This document shows, piece after piece, positions 36,521-46,901 of a DNA stretch of 64,000 bases. The position numbers and the translations under genes were made by a program. The stretch is taken from contig OX359266.1 in NCBI GenBank assembly GCA_947179155.2, positions 449,001 through 513,000 of the forward strand, written 5' to 3'. The stretch is from Hedera helix. Taxonomy: Eukaryota > Streptophyta > Magnoliopsida > Apiales > Araliaceae. How positions within the stretch are numbered: the stretch's first letter is position 1; every line of letters starts with the position of its first letter. The notes below the pieces were generated by a model. That model was given only the letters and a program-made list of their open reading frames with translations. It searched no databases and was not told where the DNA came from.

Positions 36521-36916
36521 GCTAAAGCACTATGCTTTTTTCTGGAGTGAAGTATATAGTTCTTTGTTAGTTATTATTAGTACCAAATCAACATTGTTGC
36601 AGCGTACTTTGTGTGTGTGTATATATAGAGAGATTATATATATTAGAGGTGCAATAAAGAAGGAAGAGAAAACTAATGAGGAAAGAAGAAAGGAGTAGAA
36701 GAACATATATAGTGAGAAAAGTGTAAAAGTAATCAGCTAAAGAGTAAGGGTAAATTTGTAAAAATAATTTTTTTTCTTTTCTTTTCATTAGAACTCAGAA
36801 ACATAAGTTTTTTTTTTTAAGTTTTCTATTAAAAACTCAGAAACAACACAAAGAAAAACTTTAAATTTTCTATTATTTTATTTTCTGTTATAATTTAAGT
36901 TTTCTATTATTTCTTT
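35556..36916. other. AT-rich spacer with (ATT)n microsatellites, no gene seen
   Basis: Holds (TTA)n runs at 35556-35583 and 36480-36519 and a short diverged duplication of GAAAAGAAAAGA-containing sequence at 35950-36060. No gene or complete element was recognised. Confidence 0.5.
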
Positions 36917-36949
36917 AAATCCTAACGTTTCTAACCTACAGCTCTGATA
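36917..36949 (-). repeat. 33-bp copy of the Tekay PBS/leader just outside the young element
   Basis: Identical over 33 bp to 46863-46895, the element's own leader plus most of its primer binding site. Weaker similarity may continue leftwards. It lies outside the element, before the ATCAT target duplication, so it predates the insertion and is probably a relic of an older related copy. Confidence 0.85.
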
Positions 36950-36956
36950 GCATCAT

Positions 36957-39900
36957 TGTGACGACCATAAATCCGGGTTCCATAACCTCGAGTTTGGTTC
37001 TCACTATTCAACACATTACTAACAATTAAATACATACATTGCATTTAAATATCGCGGAATAATACATATTGGTTCCCTTTAAAAGGTTACAATACCAGGG
37101 TCTATCAACCTTAACATAATAACAGTTCCTATCACAAGGAATTACAAAAGGTTTAAAAACTGTAAATACATAATTAAAGATCTAATTAGCATGCATAAGC
37201 TAACTTAAGCTCTGGCTTTTCCTTTTCCTTTATCCTTCTTTGAGCAATCAGGATTATCTGAAAAATGGTTCATGATATAGCAAGAATGAGCAACTAGTTT
37301 GCTCAGCAAGTTTAGAACAATCATATAGATTTAATATATCATGAATGAATGGGAAAATATCATCAATGATTCAACAATAGATATAACAATTGTGAATGAA
37401 ACAGGATTCAAATTTTAATAAACAGAATATTTGAATCTTAAAATGCTGAGTGGTCACTAAGGACCCTGAACTAACTAGGGTATAATAGAGTTTCCTCTGA
37501 CCCTTTGAGTTGTTTGGTTTTCAAGGGGATCAGCCTATTCAACCCGCTGTATATGCATTACATTTAGTCACTGGCGCCCAAAGTCGGTTTCCCGACACAA
37601 AATCCCCTAATTTAGGGTTGTTCAATTCTCAGACTTAATATAAGAAATCCGCACCCAACAATGGTTTGGATAAGCTTTTAAAAGTATTCAAGTTATTGAA
37701 TTTAGAAACGTAATGTCTAGCTGAATTATTAGCTTAAGACATTTTTAATGCAGTTCATGAATCAAGAACTAATAAGCTTCAAATGCACTAAGTGCGATTG
37801 TATAAACAATATGGATGTGGAATAATTTTAAATAATTAAACCACTGCAAGCTTTAACAATAAATACAAGTATGGAAACTTGTTCAACGATAATAATTGAG
37901 TAGGGTTAGAGAACTTGCCTGTTTGCTCAGCTACAATAATTGTCTAGCTTTAACTAACTTGCTTTGAAAGACCTAACATTAATAAAGTCGGTCTAATAAT
38001 TAGTACGGCGTATTTGCATAACGATACGCTTAATAACGAACTTATTTACCACACATAAGTACTAACACATAATTTACATTAGTCAAAGCAATATTATTAA
38101 CCTTATAGACACTTAATCATTTTAGGTTAATAATTTAATAAGTTAGAAAATATTTTTCTTAAGTGTTGGACACTTATTAAACAACTTATTATAATTGTTT
38201 AATTAAATTCAATTTATTTTATTAACTCAATCTCTTTTTAATTACTATTTAATATTGATTAAATAGAAATTAATTAATTAACTCTAGTTATTATAAATAA
38301 TAACTAATTGTACTTACTTATTATTAAATAATAAATAATTATTAACTTAATTTTAACCTTCTTTAATTTAATGTTAATCAACCAATAATTAACCAAGTAA
38401 TTAACCTTACTTATTATTTAATTAAGGAAATTAAATAATAGTTTACTAATCTTAATCCTCTTTAATTATTATTTAATGTCAATTAAATAATAATTAATTA
38501 TTTAATTAATTTTAATTATTATTTAAGTTTAAATAATAATCAAATCATTCTTATTTATTATTTAAATTAAATAATAAATTATTACTCTAATAACTTAATT
38601 TCCATTAATCGTTATTAAATAATAATTAATTACTTAATTATCTTTATTTATTATTTAATAATATTTAAATAATAAATAATTAATTTATAAATTTTATCTC
38701 TCTTTAAATATTATTTAATAGGCATTAAATAATAATTGCTAATTTATCATCTTTATTTATTATTAACATTTAAAATAATAAATAAATAATAAATTTATTT
38801 AACCTAACCATGGTTTAGCTAACTAGATTAATATTTAAAATATTTAAATATTAAACTTTATGAAAAATATCCTCCCCAATATTATTTTTGTATTATTATT
38901 ATTTTTGTTATAATTTTAAATTAATTTTTAAATATTTAAATTAATTAAAATTAACCCGAATGGCATTTTCGTAATTAAGTTGAAAAACCGGACCGATGGC
39001 AGTTTCGTAAATAATTCGAAAACTGAACCGAGGGCAGAATGGTAATTTTGCCCAGAAAAACACGGAGGGGCAAACTTGTAATTTCGCCGGAAAATAACTA
39101 CCGCGCATGGCGCGCGTTATAATATTTTCGGACCAAAACGGCGCCGTTTTTGGCAATCCGGAAATGGCTTCCGCGCATAACGCGCGGAGAAATTTTCTGC
39201 CGATGCCAAACGACGTCGTTTGGCTCCGCGTCGGTGGGTGAACAGTGTCTCGCGCATTGCGCGGCCAGTGTTAAATTTTCTCTTCCAAGCAGAATGTGAA
39301 CAGTGTTTCCGGCTACCCATTTTAAATAAAAATATACCTTCAATAAATCTTTAACTCTTCAATAAAAATCCAAAAAAATTACCAATCATCTTATATTAAT
39401 TTATAACCTGAAAAATTAATTTTTCATGATTTAATATCAATATTTTTTTATAAAATTTTTTTACATCATATAAACTACCATAAATCATAACTTTTTGTGT
39501 ATAACTCCATTTTAAGTGATTCAAACTTTGTTTTTCTCATGATTTAATGTTCTATAATATTAGAACATCAAACCTAAGTTTTACAAAAATATTTTTGGTA
39601 ATATATTTCAAAACTTGTTTACACACTACTAAATACATATTTTAGCATATAAAATATACCAAAATACAAACCAAACATATTAAACTCAAGCATGGCATAA
39701 ATATTACAACTACACATTAATAATTATATTAACATGTTTATACTAACATGATGATTTATTTAATTTAAAAACAAAACTTTGATTTAGAATAACCATTACC
39801 TTGATTTAATGGCTATCTTTCTTTTTCTTCCAAAGTAGGTGATGAATGAAGATGACATGCACCAAGAACTCCTTCTCCTCTCTTAGTATTTTGCTCTCAC

Positions 39901-40871
39901 TATTTTCTCACTCTCAAATGCTCTCTAGCTCTCTCTTTTGTTTGAAAATAAAAGATGAGAAATGATTTTCAAAAACTACCAAAATTGTAAGTATACTTAC
40001 AATGGTCATAGATATAAAATCTATATCTATCAAATTTCCATAATGAGATAGCAAGGATACTTACATAAGAAAGCTAGCCATACATAGTTGGTGAAAAGAG
40101 GCATGGTTTATGTACTTAAAAAAATAAAACAAGCAACCATTATTTAATTAAATGAAAAATCAAATAATAATAATAATAATAATAATACACTCTCTCTCCT
40201 CCTTGTATGCTTTGGTCGGCTGGTAGCTCCTTTTCCTTGTCCCAAAATTATTGACACATTTTCATTTTTAATAATTAATAAGTTAATTTAAGTATTTTTC
40301 AAGTGGGCCAATCATTGGGCTTAAATTTAAAATACCAATTGGGCTTCTATTAAATTGTTTGGGCTACTAAATTGTGAAATTTTATTATTCTACACTTGGG
40401 CTACTAATTGACCCATGTTGGGCTAATTTAATAATTTATACATTAATTATTCAATCCATGATTAAATAAATAATTAGATTGAATAAATAATTAAATATTC
40501 TAACCCATTAGTATTAAATTACTAAATGGACTAATAAATATTATTATTAATATTTCACATTATTTACATTAATTAATAATCATATTAATTAATTTATTAT
40601 ATTTAATTCACTCATTATATTCAATTTAATTGAATATTTAATTAATAGGAAACTTATCAATCATTTTGATGTTAAAACTTTAAGGTTTGTTCACTAATTT
40701 AATAACATATTAGTGACCTCCTTTAATTAATTTTAACAATTAATTACATAATTATTTAATCACATAATTAATTAATCACATAAAAAGATTTAAATAATCT
40801 CGTAAAAATAACTCGTTGGAAATTCAATTAATAATTTAATTAATAAAGATGTGGAAATTCTAGGACATTAC
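36957..40871 (-). repeat. 3' LTR of the young Tekay element
   Basis: On the minus strand it begins TGTAATGTCC and ends GGTCGTCACA. Contains an AT-rich stretch of TTAATTATTATTTAA-type repeats (38200-38800), a cluster of GC-rich palindromes (39100-39265) and an (AAT)n run (40167-40187). Short minus-strand frames overlapping the palindromes are not genes. Confidence 0.97.
39101..39264. repeat. Alternating GC-rich palindromes in the Tekay LTR
   Basis: In order: CCGCGCATGGCGCGCG, AAACGGCGCCGTTT, CCGCGCATAACGCGCGG, CAAACGACGTCGTTTG and CGCGCATTGCGCGG. The same set occurs in the other LTR at about 49046-49209, where one palindrome is broken by G to A (CGACATCG). The order matches the cluster in the unrelated LTR at 2803-2972. 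Confidence 0.92.
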
Positions 40872-40885
40872 ATTCTCCCCTCCTT
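40872..40885 (-). promoter_or_regulatory. Polypurine tract (PPT) of the Tekay element
   Basis: On the minus strand AAGGAGGGGAGAA directly abuts the start of the 3' LTR (TGTAATG). This primes plus-strand DNA synthesis. Confidence 0.85.
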
Positions 40886-40921
40886 ATAAAAAATTCCGTC
40901 CTCGGAATTGTAAAAATAAGG

Positions 40922-42580
40922 TTACTCAAATAAAAACGGGTAATTTGCCCTCATTTCCTCCTCTAATTCCCACGTAGCTTCTTCAATGGCGTGATTCCTC
41001 CAAAGTACTTTGACAGAATGAATTATCTTATTTCTCAGTTTCTGTTCCTTCCTATCGAGTATCTGAACAGGAACTTCTTCATATGATAAGTCCTTACCAA
41101 CTTGAATTGGTTCATAGGAGATAACGTGCTTGTAGTCTGGTTTGTATGGCCGCAATACCGACACGTGAAACACATTGTGAATATGTTCCAATTCAGGAGG
41201 TAAAGCTACCTCGTATGCTACTTCACCCACTCTTCTCAATATTTCGAACGGTCCTATGAACCTTGGACTCAATTTCCCCTTCTTTCCAAACCTGATCTTC
41301 CCTTTCCAGGGAGATACCTTAATGAACACAAAACTCCCCACCTCGAAGTCTCGTTTCTGTCGATGTAAATCGGCGTATTTCTTTTGACGGTCTTGAGCTG
41401 CTACTAGCCGAGCTCTTATTACCTTGATAATTTCTACCGTCTGTTGAACCAATTCTGGCCCCAACAGTCGGCGTTCTCCTACCTCATCCCAACATAGAGG
41501 TGTTCTGCATTTTCTGCCATATAAAGCTTCGTAAGGCGGCATACCTATGCTCGCATGATAACTGTGGTTATATGCAAACTCAACTAGTGGTAGATGGATT
41601 TCCCAACTGCCCTTGAAATCCATCACGCAGGCCCTGAGCATATCTTCCAATGTCTGAATTGTTCTCTCACTTTGCCCATCAGTCTGCGGATGATACGCTG
41701 TACTCATTCTCAACTGTGTCCCCAATTTCTCCTGAAGACTTCTCCAAAATTTTGACGTGAAGCGCGGATCCCTGTCTGACACAATCGATACCGGCACCCC
41801 ATGTCTTGAAACTATCTCTTTGATGTACAATTTGGACAACTGATCCAAACTGAACCTAATCTTGATCGGCAAAAAGTGCGCTGACTTTGTTAGCCGATCC
41901 ACAATCACCCAAATTGCGTCATATCCCTTCTGTGTTGTTGGAAGTCCTACCACAAAATCCATTGTGATATGCTCCCATTTCCACTCAGGAATTTCTAACG
42001 GCTGTAACAATCCACTTGGTCTCTGATGTTCGGCCTTTACCCTTTGACAAGTTAGGCATCGGCTGACACATTCTGCAACCTCCCTCTTTAAATTCGGCCA
42101 CCAAAAATGCTGACGTAGATCTTGATACATCTTCGTACTCCCCGGATGTATCGAGTATCTCGTACTGTGGGCCTCTTGCAAAATTTCCTCTCGTAATTCA
42201 GGCACTAGCGGTACCCAAACACGATTTTCAAATCTCAGCAATCCCATGCTATCAATTTTAAACTTGACCTCTTCTCCATCGGTCATCCTCTTCCGGATTC
42301 TGTCACATTCCTCATCTTTGTCTTGAGCCTCTTTCACCCTATCTAACAAGGTTGGGCTCACCTCGACTTCTAATGACTCGTTTGGACTTCTCACTTCCAA
42401 CTCCATTCGAGCCATCTCTTGAACCAATTGTTCTTGATCTGTCAATATGAACAATTTCTCCCTGCTCTTTCTACTCAAAGCATCCGCTACTACGTTGGCC
42501 TTGCCGGGATGATATAGAATCTCACAATCATAATCTTTGATCAATTCCAACCATCTCCGTTGCCTCATATTCAACTCCTT
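40922..42580 (-). CDS. pol, downstream part: RNase H end, integrase, chromodomain (after stop)
   Basis: The frame continues directly after the in-frame stop at 42581-42583 and ends at a TAA (40922-40924). The first in-frame ATG is at 42574 (550 aa from there). It starts with the end of RNase H (GKANVVADALSRK). Integrase follows: the HHCC zinc-binding part (IHPGSTKMYQDLRQHFWWP ... CLTCQRV), catalytic D in TMDFVVGLP, D in VSDRDPRFTS, and E in QSERTIQTLED. The last 50 residues (VKVLWRNHAIEEATWELEEE) resemble the chromodomain-like tail that targets Tekay integrase to heterochromatin. Without readthrough it is unlikely to be made in normal amounts, since it has no start signal of its own. Confidence 0.93.
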   Translation of the reverse strand, partial: KELNMRQRRWLELIKDYDCEILYHPGKANVVADALSRKSREKLFILTDQEQLVQEMARMELEVRSPNESLEVEVSPTLLDRVKEAQDKDEECDRIRKRMTDGEEVKFKIDSMGLLRFENRVWVPLVPELREEILQEAHSTRYSIHPGSTKMYQDLRQHFWWPNLKREVAECVSRCLTCQRVKAEHQRPSGLLQPLEIPEWKWEHITMDFVVGLPTTQKGYDAIWVIVDRLTKSAHFLPIKIRFSLDQLSKLYIKEIVSRHGVPVSIVSDRDPRFTSKFWRSLQEKLGTQLRMSTAYHPQTDGQSERTIQTLEDMLRACVMDFKGSWEIHLPLVEFAYNHSYHASIGMPPYEALYGRKCRTPLCWDEVGERRLLGPELVQQTVEIIKVIRARLVAAQDRQKKYADLHRQKRDFEVGSFVFIKVSPWKGKIRFGKKGKLSPRFIGPFEILRRVGEVAYEVALPPELEHIHNVFHVSVLRPYKPDYKHVISYEPIQVGKDLSYEEVPVQILDRKEQKLRNKIIHSVKVLWRNHAIEEATWELEEEMRANYPFLFE

Positions 42581-45448
42581 CTATGTGAAGATATACTTTA
42601 GACTCTTATGGTCTGTGAATGTCTCACATTTTTCTCCGTACAGATAATGTCTCCAAATTTTAAGGGCAAACACTACCGCTGCCAGCTCCAAGTCGTGGGT
42701 AGGATATCCCTTCTCATAATCTTTTAATTGTCTGGACGCATACGCAACGACTTTGCCGTTTTGCATAAGCACACAGCCAATCCCCTTGTGCGATGCATCA
42801 CTGTAGACTGTAAAACCTCCTGTATCGTCTGGTAAGGTCAATACAGGTGCTTCACTAAGTCTTTTCTTTAACTCCTGAAAACTTTCCTCACACTTCTCTG
42901 TCCACACGTATTTCACCGTCTTTCTTGTTAAGTTGGTCAACGGTGTTGCTATCTTTGAGAAGTCTTGAATGAACCTCCGATAGTAACCCGCTAACCCTAA
43001 GAAACTTCTTACTTCTGTCGGCGTCCTTGGTTGCTCCCAATTCATTACCGATTCAACCTTCGCCGGATCAACCGAAACTCCCTCCTTGTCAATAACATGA
43101 CCTAAAAATTGAACTCTTTCCAACCAGAATTCACACTTTGAAAACTTAGCGTACAACCGCTCCTTCCGTAAAATCTCCAACACCAATCTTAGGTGTTCAG
43201 CATGCTCCTCCTCCGTTTTGGAATACACCAGAATATCGTCAATGAACACGACTACAAATTTATCCAAGTATTGCTTGAATATTCTGTTCATCATGTCCAT
43301 AAATGCGGCTGGCGCATTCGTTAGTCCAAACGACATCACCAGAAACTCATAATGCCCATATCGAGTTCTGAATGCCGACTTGGGTATATCCTCCTTCCTG
43401 ACTTTCAACTGATGATAACCAGTCCTTAAGTCAATCTTTGAAAAGTACTTCGCCCCTTTCAATTGATCGAAAAGATCGTCAATTCGTGGTAACGGGTACT
43501 TGTTCTTAATTGTCACCTTATTCAGCTCTCTATAATCCATACACAATCTCATCGATCCATCCTTCTTCTTTACAAACAGCACCGGTGCTCCCCATGGAGA
43601 AACACTTGGCTGAATGTACTTATTGTCTAACAACTCCTGCAATTGCACCATCAATTCCTTTAGTTCTACCGGAGCCATCCTATATGGTGCTTTCGATATC
43701 GGTGCTGTTCCCGGTACTAAATCAATCACAAATTCTATCTCCCTGTCCGGCGGTAAACCCGGCAGTACATCTGGAAAAACATCCATAAACTCCCTAACTA
43801 CTGGTATTTGCTCCATCTCGGGACTCACCACTTGTGTATCAACCACATGAGCCAAATACCCTACACAACCTTTCTTCAATAGTTTCTTGGCTTGCATCAT
43901 CGTCAGACAAGAAGACTGTCTTGACGATTTGCTGCCATAAAATACGACCTTAGACTTATTTGGTGTCTTAAGGTGTATGCACTTCTTCTGACAATCAATT
44001 ATCGCCCCGTGGTTAAACAACCAATCCATCCCAAGTATTACATCAAATTCCCCCAGACGTATTGGAATTAGATTCACATTTAATTTCTGACCCCTGATTT
44101 CAGCACAACAATTTCTATGTATGTACTCTACCGGAATCACTTCTTTATTAGCAACTTCTATGTTCATTGAGTTTTCTAGTTTGTCCCTAGGCAACTCTAA
44201 TCGTCTAGCGAAATCATCAGACACAAATGAACAGGTAGCACCCGAATCAAACAATACATATGCATTTATATTATTGATCGGAATAATACCTGACACCACG
44301 TCTTTTGACCCCACGGCACCTTGCACCGTCATATTGAATGTCCGGGCCGTCGGCTTGTTCTGTGGTACCGGTCCCCCGATAGCCAGTTTACTGTTATTGC
44401 CCTTGTAGCCGCTACCCCCGTCATTCTTCTTCTTAGGGCAATCCTTTATCAGGTGGTCAGATGCTCCGCAAGAAAAGCATCTCACTTTCTTTGGGAGGGG
44501 ACAATTTGGAGAAATATGTCCCACCTGACCACAATTGTAGCACGTGTTCTTGCCTTTCCTGCACTCCCCGAAATGATTATTTCCACAAATATTGCATGCT
44601 GGCTTTTTCTGAACACTTCCTTGTTGATTCCCCGAGCTCTTGTCATTACTGTTGTCCCATTTGCGCTTATTGTTGTTATTGTTATTATTGCCTCCGCTGT
44701 TGCTGTTCTTGCTTCCCCCTTCATTTTTCTTCTTGTTTCTCTCCTGGTTGTACTTGGTTAATGCGTCGCTTCCTCCTTCAGCAATGATTGACTTCTCTAG
44801 CAAAGTTGCGAACGAGTCAATCTGCAGTACTGCTACCTTGTTGAATATCCAAGGTCTCAATCCATTCTCGAACCTCCTGGCCTTGCGTTCCTCCGTGTCT
44901 ACCTGATATGGAGCGAACCTGGCCAACTCATTAAATTTTGCCGCGTACTCCGGTACCGACATGTTCTCCTGTTTCAGTTCTAGAAACCTTACCTCCATCC
45001 TACTCTTCATACTTTTCGGGAAATAATTCTCGTCGAATATTTCCTTAAATTTCGTCCAGGGCACCACACCATCCCCAGCCCTATTCTGATTGGCTTCCCA
45101 CCAGAAATTGGCTTCGCCCTTCATCATGTAGGTAGCAAAAACTGTCTTTTGCTCCTCAGCTACTCTTGCGATAACAAACGCCTTCTCTATCTCCTTTATC
45201 CAAGACTGGGCCTCTATCGGGTCCGACGTTCCCCTAAACTCTGGCGGTCCCACCGCCTTAAAATCTTTAAAATTCGCCAACTGATTTGGTGGTGGTGGCG
45301 GATTTGCTACTACAGGGTGGCGGTTTTGCATTGCCTCAACTAGCATGTCGACGAAGTTTTGCATAGGGTCTACGTTGTGTCCCCCCGCGTCGTTGTTAAC
45401 TGACTCTTCTACCCCCTGGTTCCTTGGTGGTTGTCTACGTGGCGGCAT
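42581..45448 (-). CDS. gag-pol, upstream part: gag, protease, RT, RNase H (ends at premature stop)
   Basis: The frame runs 955 codons from an ATG at 45448. Gag comes first (about 60-240; FKEIFDENYFP, SVPEYAAKFNELARFA), then an Asn-rich linker. CCHC knuckles follow at about 303-337 (CYNCGQVGHISPNC, CFSCGASDHLIKDC), preceded by a variant CNICGNNHFGEC. The protease has DSGA at 401-404. Reverse transcriptase (about 580-760) has FIDD at 735-738. RNase H begins near 883 (YSDASHKG) and is cut by an in-frame TAG at 42581-42583, after HKSLKYIFT. Sense-strand neighbours and codon use match the downstream part, so the two are one original gag-pol gene without a frameshift between gag and pol. The stop removes the end of RNase H and all of integrase. 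Confidence 0.95.
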   Translation of the reverse strand: MPPRRQPPRNQGVEESVNNDAGGHNVDPMQNFVDMLVEAMQNRHPVVANPPPPPNQLANFKDFKAVGPPEFRGTSDPIEAQSWIKEIEKAFVIARVAEEQKTVFATYMMKGEANFWWEANQNRAGDGVVPWTKFKEIFDENYFPKSMKSRMEVRFLELKQENMSVPEYAAKFNELARFAPYQVDTEERKARRFENGLRPWIFNKVAVLQIDSFATLLEKSIIAEGGSDALTKYNQERNKKKNEGGSKNSNSGGNNNNNNNKRKWDNSNDKSSGNQQGSVQKKPACNICGNNHFGECRKGKNTCYNCGQVGHISPNCPLPKKVRCFSCGASDHLIKDCPKKKNDGGSGYKGNNSKLAIGGPVPQNKPTARTFNMTVQGAVGSKDVVSGIIPINNINAYVLFDSGATCSFVSDDFARRLELPRDKLENSMNIEVANKEVIPVEYIHRNCCAEIRGQKLNVNLIPIRLGEFDVILGMDWLFNHGAIIDCQKKCIHLKTPNKSKVVFYGSKSSRQSSCLTMMQAKKLLKKGCVGYLAHVVDTQVVSPEMEQIPVVREFMDVFPDVLPGLPPDREIEFVIDLVPGTAPISKAPYRMAPVELKELMVQLQELLDNKYIQPSVSPWGAPVLFVKKKDGSMRLCMDYRELNKVTIKNKYPLPRIDDLFDQLKGAKYFSKIDLRTGYHQLKVRKEDIPKSAFRTRYGHYEFLVMSFGLTNAPAAFMDMMNRIFKQYLDKFVVVFIDDILVYSKTEEEHAEHLRLVLEILRKERLYAKFSKCEFWLERVQFLGHVIDKEGVSVDPAKVESVMNWEQPRTPTEVRSFLGLAGYYRRFIQDFSKIATPLTNLTRKTVKYVWTEKCEESFQELKKRLSEAPVLTLPDDTGGFTVYSDASHKGIGCVLMQNGKVVAYASRQLKDYEKGYPTHDLELAAVVFALKIWRHYLYGEKCETFTDHKSLKYIFT

Positions 45449-45800
45449 TTTCTGTTATAAACAAAAATTTACATTATTATACTGGTTTCATCTTTTTCAT
45501 TTCATTATTTTGTATCTTAGACAATGTTTAGCTAAAATACAAGTAATTATTTCAACACGCATATAAACATAAATTCAACTGCATTTATACTCATATGCTA
45601 AAACAGGAGTGCGTAACACTTTACATCAAAAGCATACTGCTATAAATGCTTCTATCCCAGATAAGCTACAAAAGATGGGATCTGACATATCCTACAACTT
45701 CCTAGAGTTGGGATTTAGTGACATATTAACCCTCTAATAAAACAAAAGTTGGGTTCTACTGCATCTATTTACATACGAAATTAGAAAATAACTACTACTA

Positions 45801-46657
45801 CTACTGACTGCGCATCCCCCTACGGATCGCGTCGTCATACTCCTCATCCCCGATGGCCATCACCACACTCCTGCTGATGGTGTGCATAGACTGGCCCTCC
45901 TCAGCTGGGTAGTAGTGCACCCTGCTCTGAAGCCTACCATATGAAGATCGGTAGACGTAGCTAAGTCTATCCGTCCTCACCCGCTTCTCGCGGACCTCCT
46001 CCTCTAGCTCAATCATCTGACCATAAACGGCATCCCGCTGTCTCTCCATCTCTATACGGTCCTCTATCGCCTCCTGCCAGTGTGCACGGATGGCGGCCTT
46101 CTCTGCCTGAACCTGCTGAACCTTCAGCTCAGCCTCTGCCAACCTAGTCTCAACCACTGCTAATTTAGCCTGCAGCTCTACATCCTGCTCTACCAGCTGA
46201 TGAGTTAGCACCGCAAAGTGCTCCACTGAATCCTCGTACTCCTGTACCTGATCCTCCAGTCCTACAATCCTCTTCTTCAGCTCTGCGTTCTCGCCAGAGA
46301 ACTGATAAGCCGCATCTCTATACTGATCCTCCATGTGCTGGTGGGTCAGATTCTGCTCCTCTAGATGCTGGACCCTTGCCTCCAGCCCCTCGTTCCTATC
46401 GGTCAGTCCCTCTATGATGTCAGCGGCAGTGGTGCCCATGCCATCAGCTGACTCCTCCTCCTCAGACTCCTCTGACTCTGCCTCATCCTCACTGTAAGGC
46501 CTCATGACTCCGCCCCAGACGGGCTCCACATGATCCCCTCCTCAGGATCCGACTCTGGCTCCTCTACGGGCGCAGCCACCAGCGGCTGTGCAGTATCCAT
46601 ATGGATATCAATATAGTCCTCCTCAGCAGTGCGACTCGACTGTCCGATCTCTGCCAT
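45801..46657 (-). CDS. Extra acidic coiled-coil ORF between PBS and gag (frameshifted)
   Basis: On the minus strand an ATG at 46655-46657 opens an acidic frame (MAEIGQSSRTAEEDYIDIHM). It runs to its own stop near 46505, while an overlapping frame takes over at about 46530 and continues to 45801 (VMRPYSEDEAESEESEEEES, then heptad-rich coiled-coil, ending GDEEYDDAIRRGMRSQ). The two parts look like one protein of about 280 aa broken by a one-base shift near 46,530. Alternatively translation starts at the ATG at 46503-46505 (about 234 aa). The coiled coil spans most of the second part (LTDRNEGLEARVQHLEEQ, LKKRIVGLEDQVQEYEDS, EAELKVQQVQAEKAAIR). Base composition is clearly more GC-rich than the flanks, supporting coding selection. 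Position before gag is unusual for chromoviruses. I know no function; packaging, RNA binding or oligomerisation are only guesses. Confidence 0.75.
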
Positions 46658-46886
46658 CCTATATCATAAAACAATAACACACGTTAGTACAGCAATAAAA
46701 TATATTCATTGATGAAATGAAATGATATTTTATCATGTACATCTCGGCTCGATGGATTTTCTCAATCCATCTCCAAAAATACACAACATGATGAATCTCC
46801 CCGATTCATCCCCTAACGCACTCGATATGAGTTTAATACTAAGGTTATAACTTAGGTTTCGCAAATCCTAACGTTTCTAACCTACA

Positions 46887-46898
46887 GCTCTGATACCA
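46887..46898 (-). promoter_or_regulatory. Primer binding site (initiator-Met tRNA)
   Basis: On the minus strand TGGTATCAGAGC lies three bases inside the 5' LTR end. It is complementary to the 3' end of plant initiator methionine tRNA, the usual primer for Tekay and many other plant LTR elements. Confidence 0.92.
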
Positions 46899-46901
46899 AC
46901 C

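Noticed and set aside
38941..39343. Minus-strand frames inside the Tekay LTR, repeated at 48886-49288
   Set aside because: They coincide with the GC-rich palindrome cluster and are duplicated only because the LTR is. They end at arbitrary points and show no motif.
43510..45343. Several plus-strand frames opposite gag-pol
   Set aside because: Shadow frames of the real minus-strand polyprotein.
46887..46898. tRNA-Met-like sequence
   Set aside because: Only the 12-nt primer binding site is present, with no tRNA cloverleaf.
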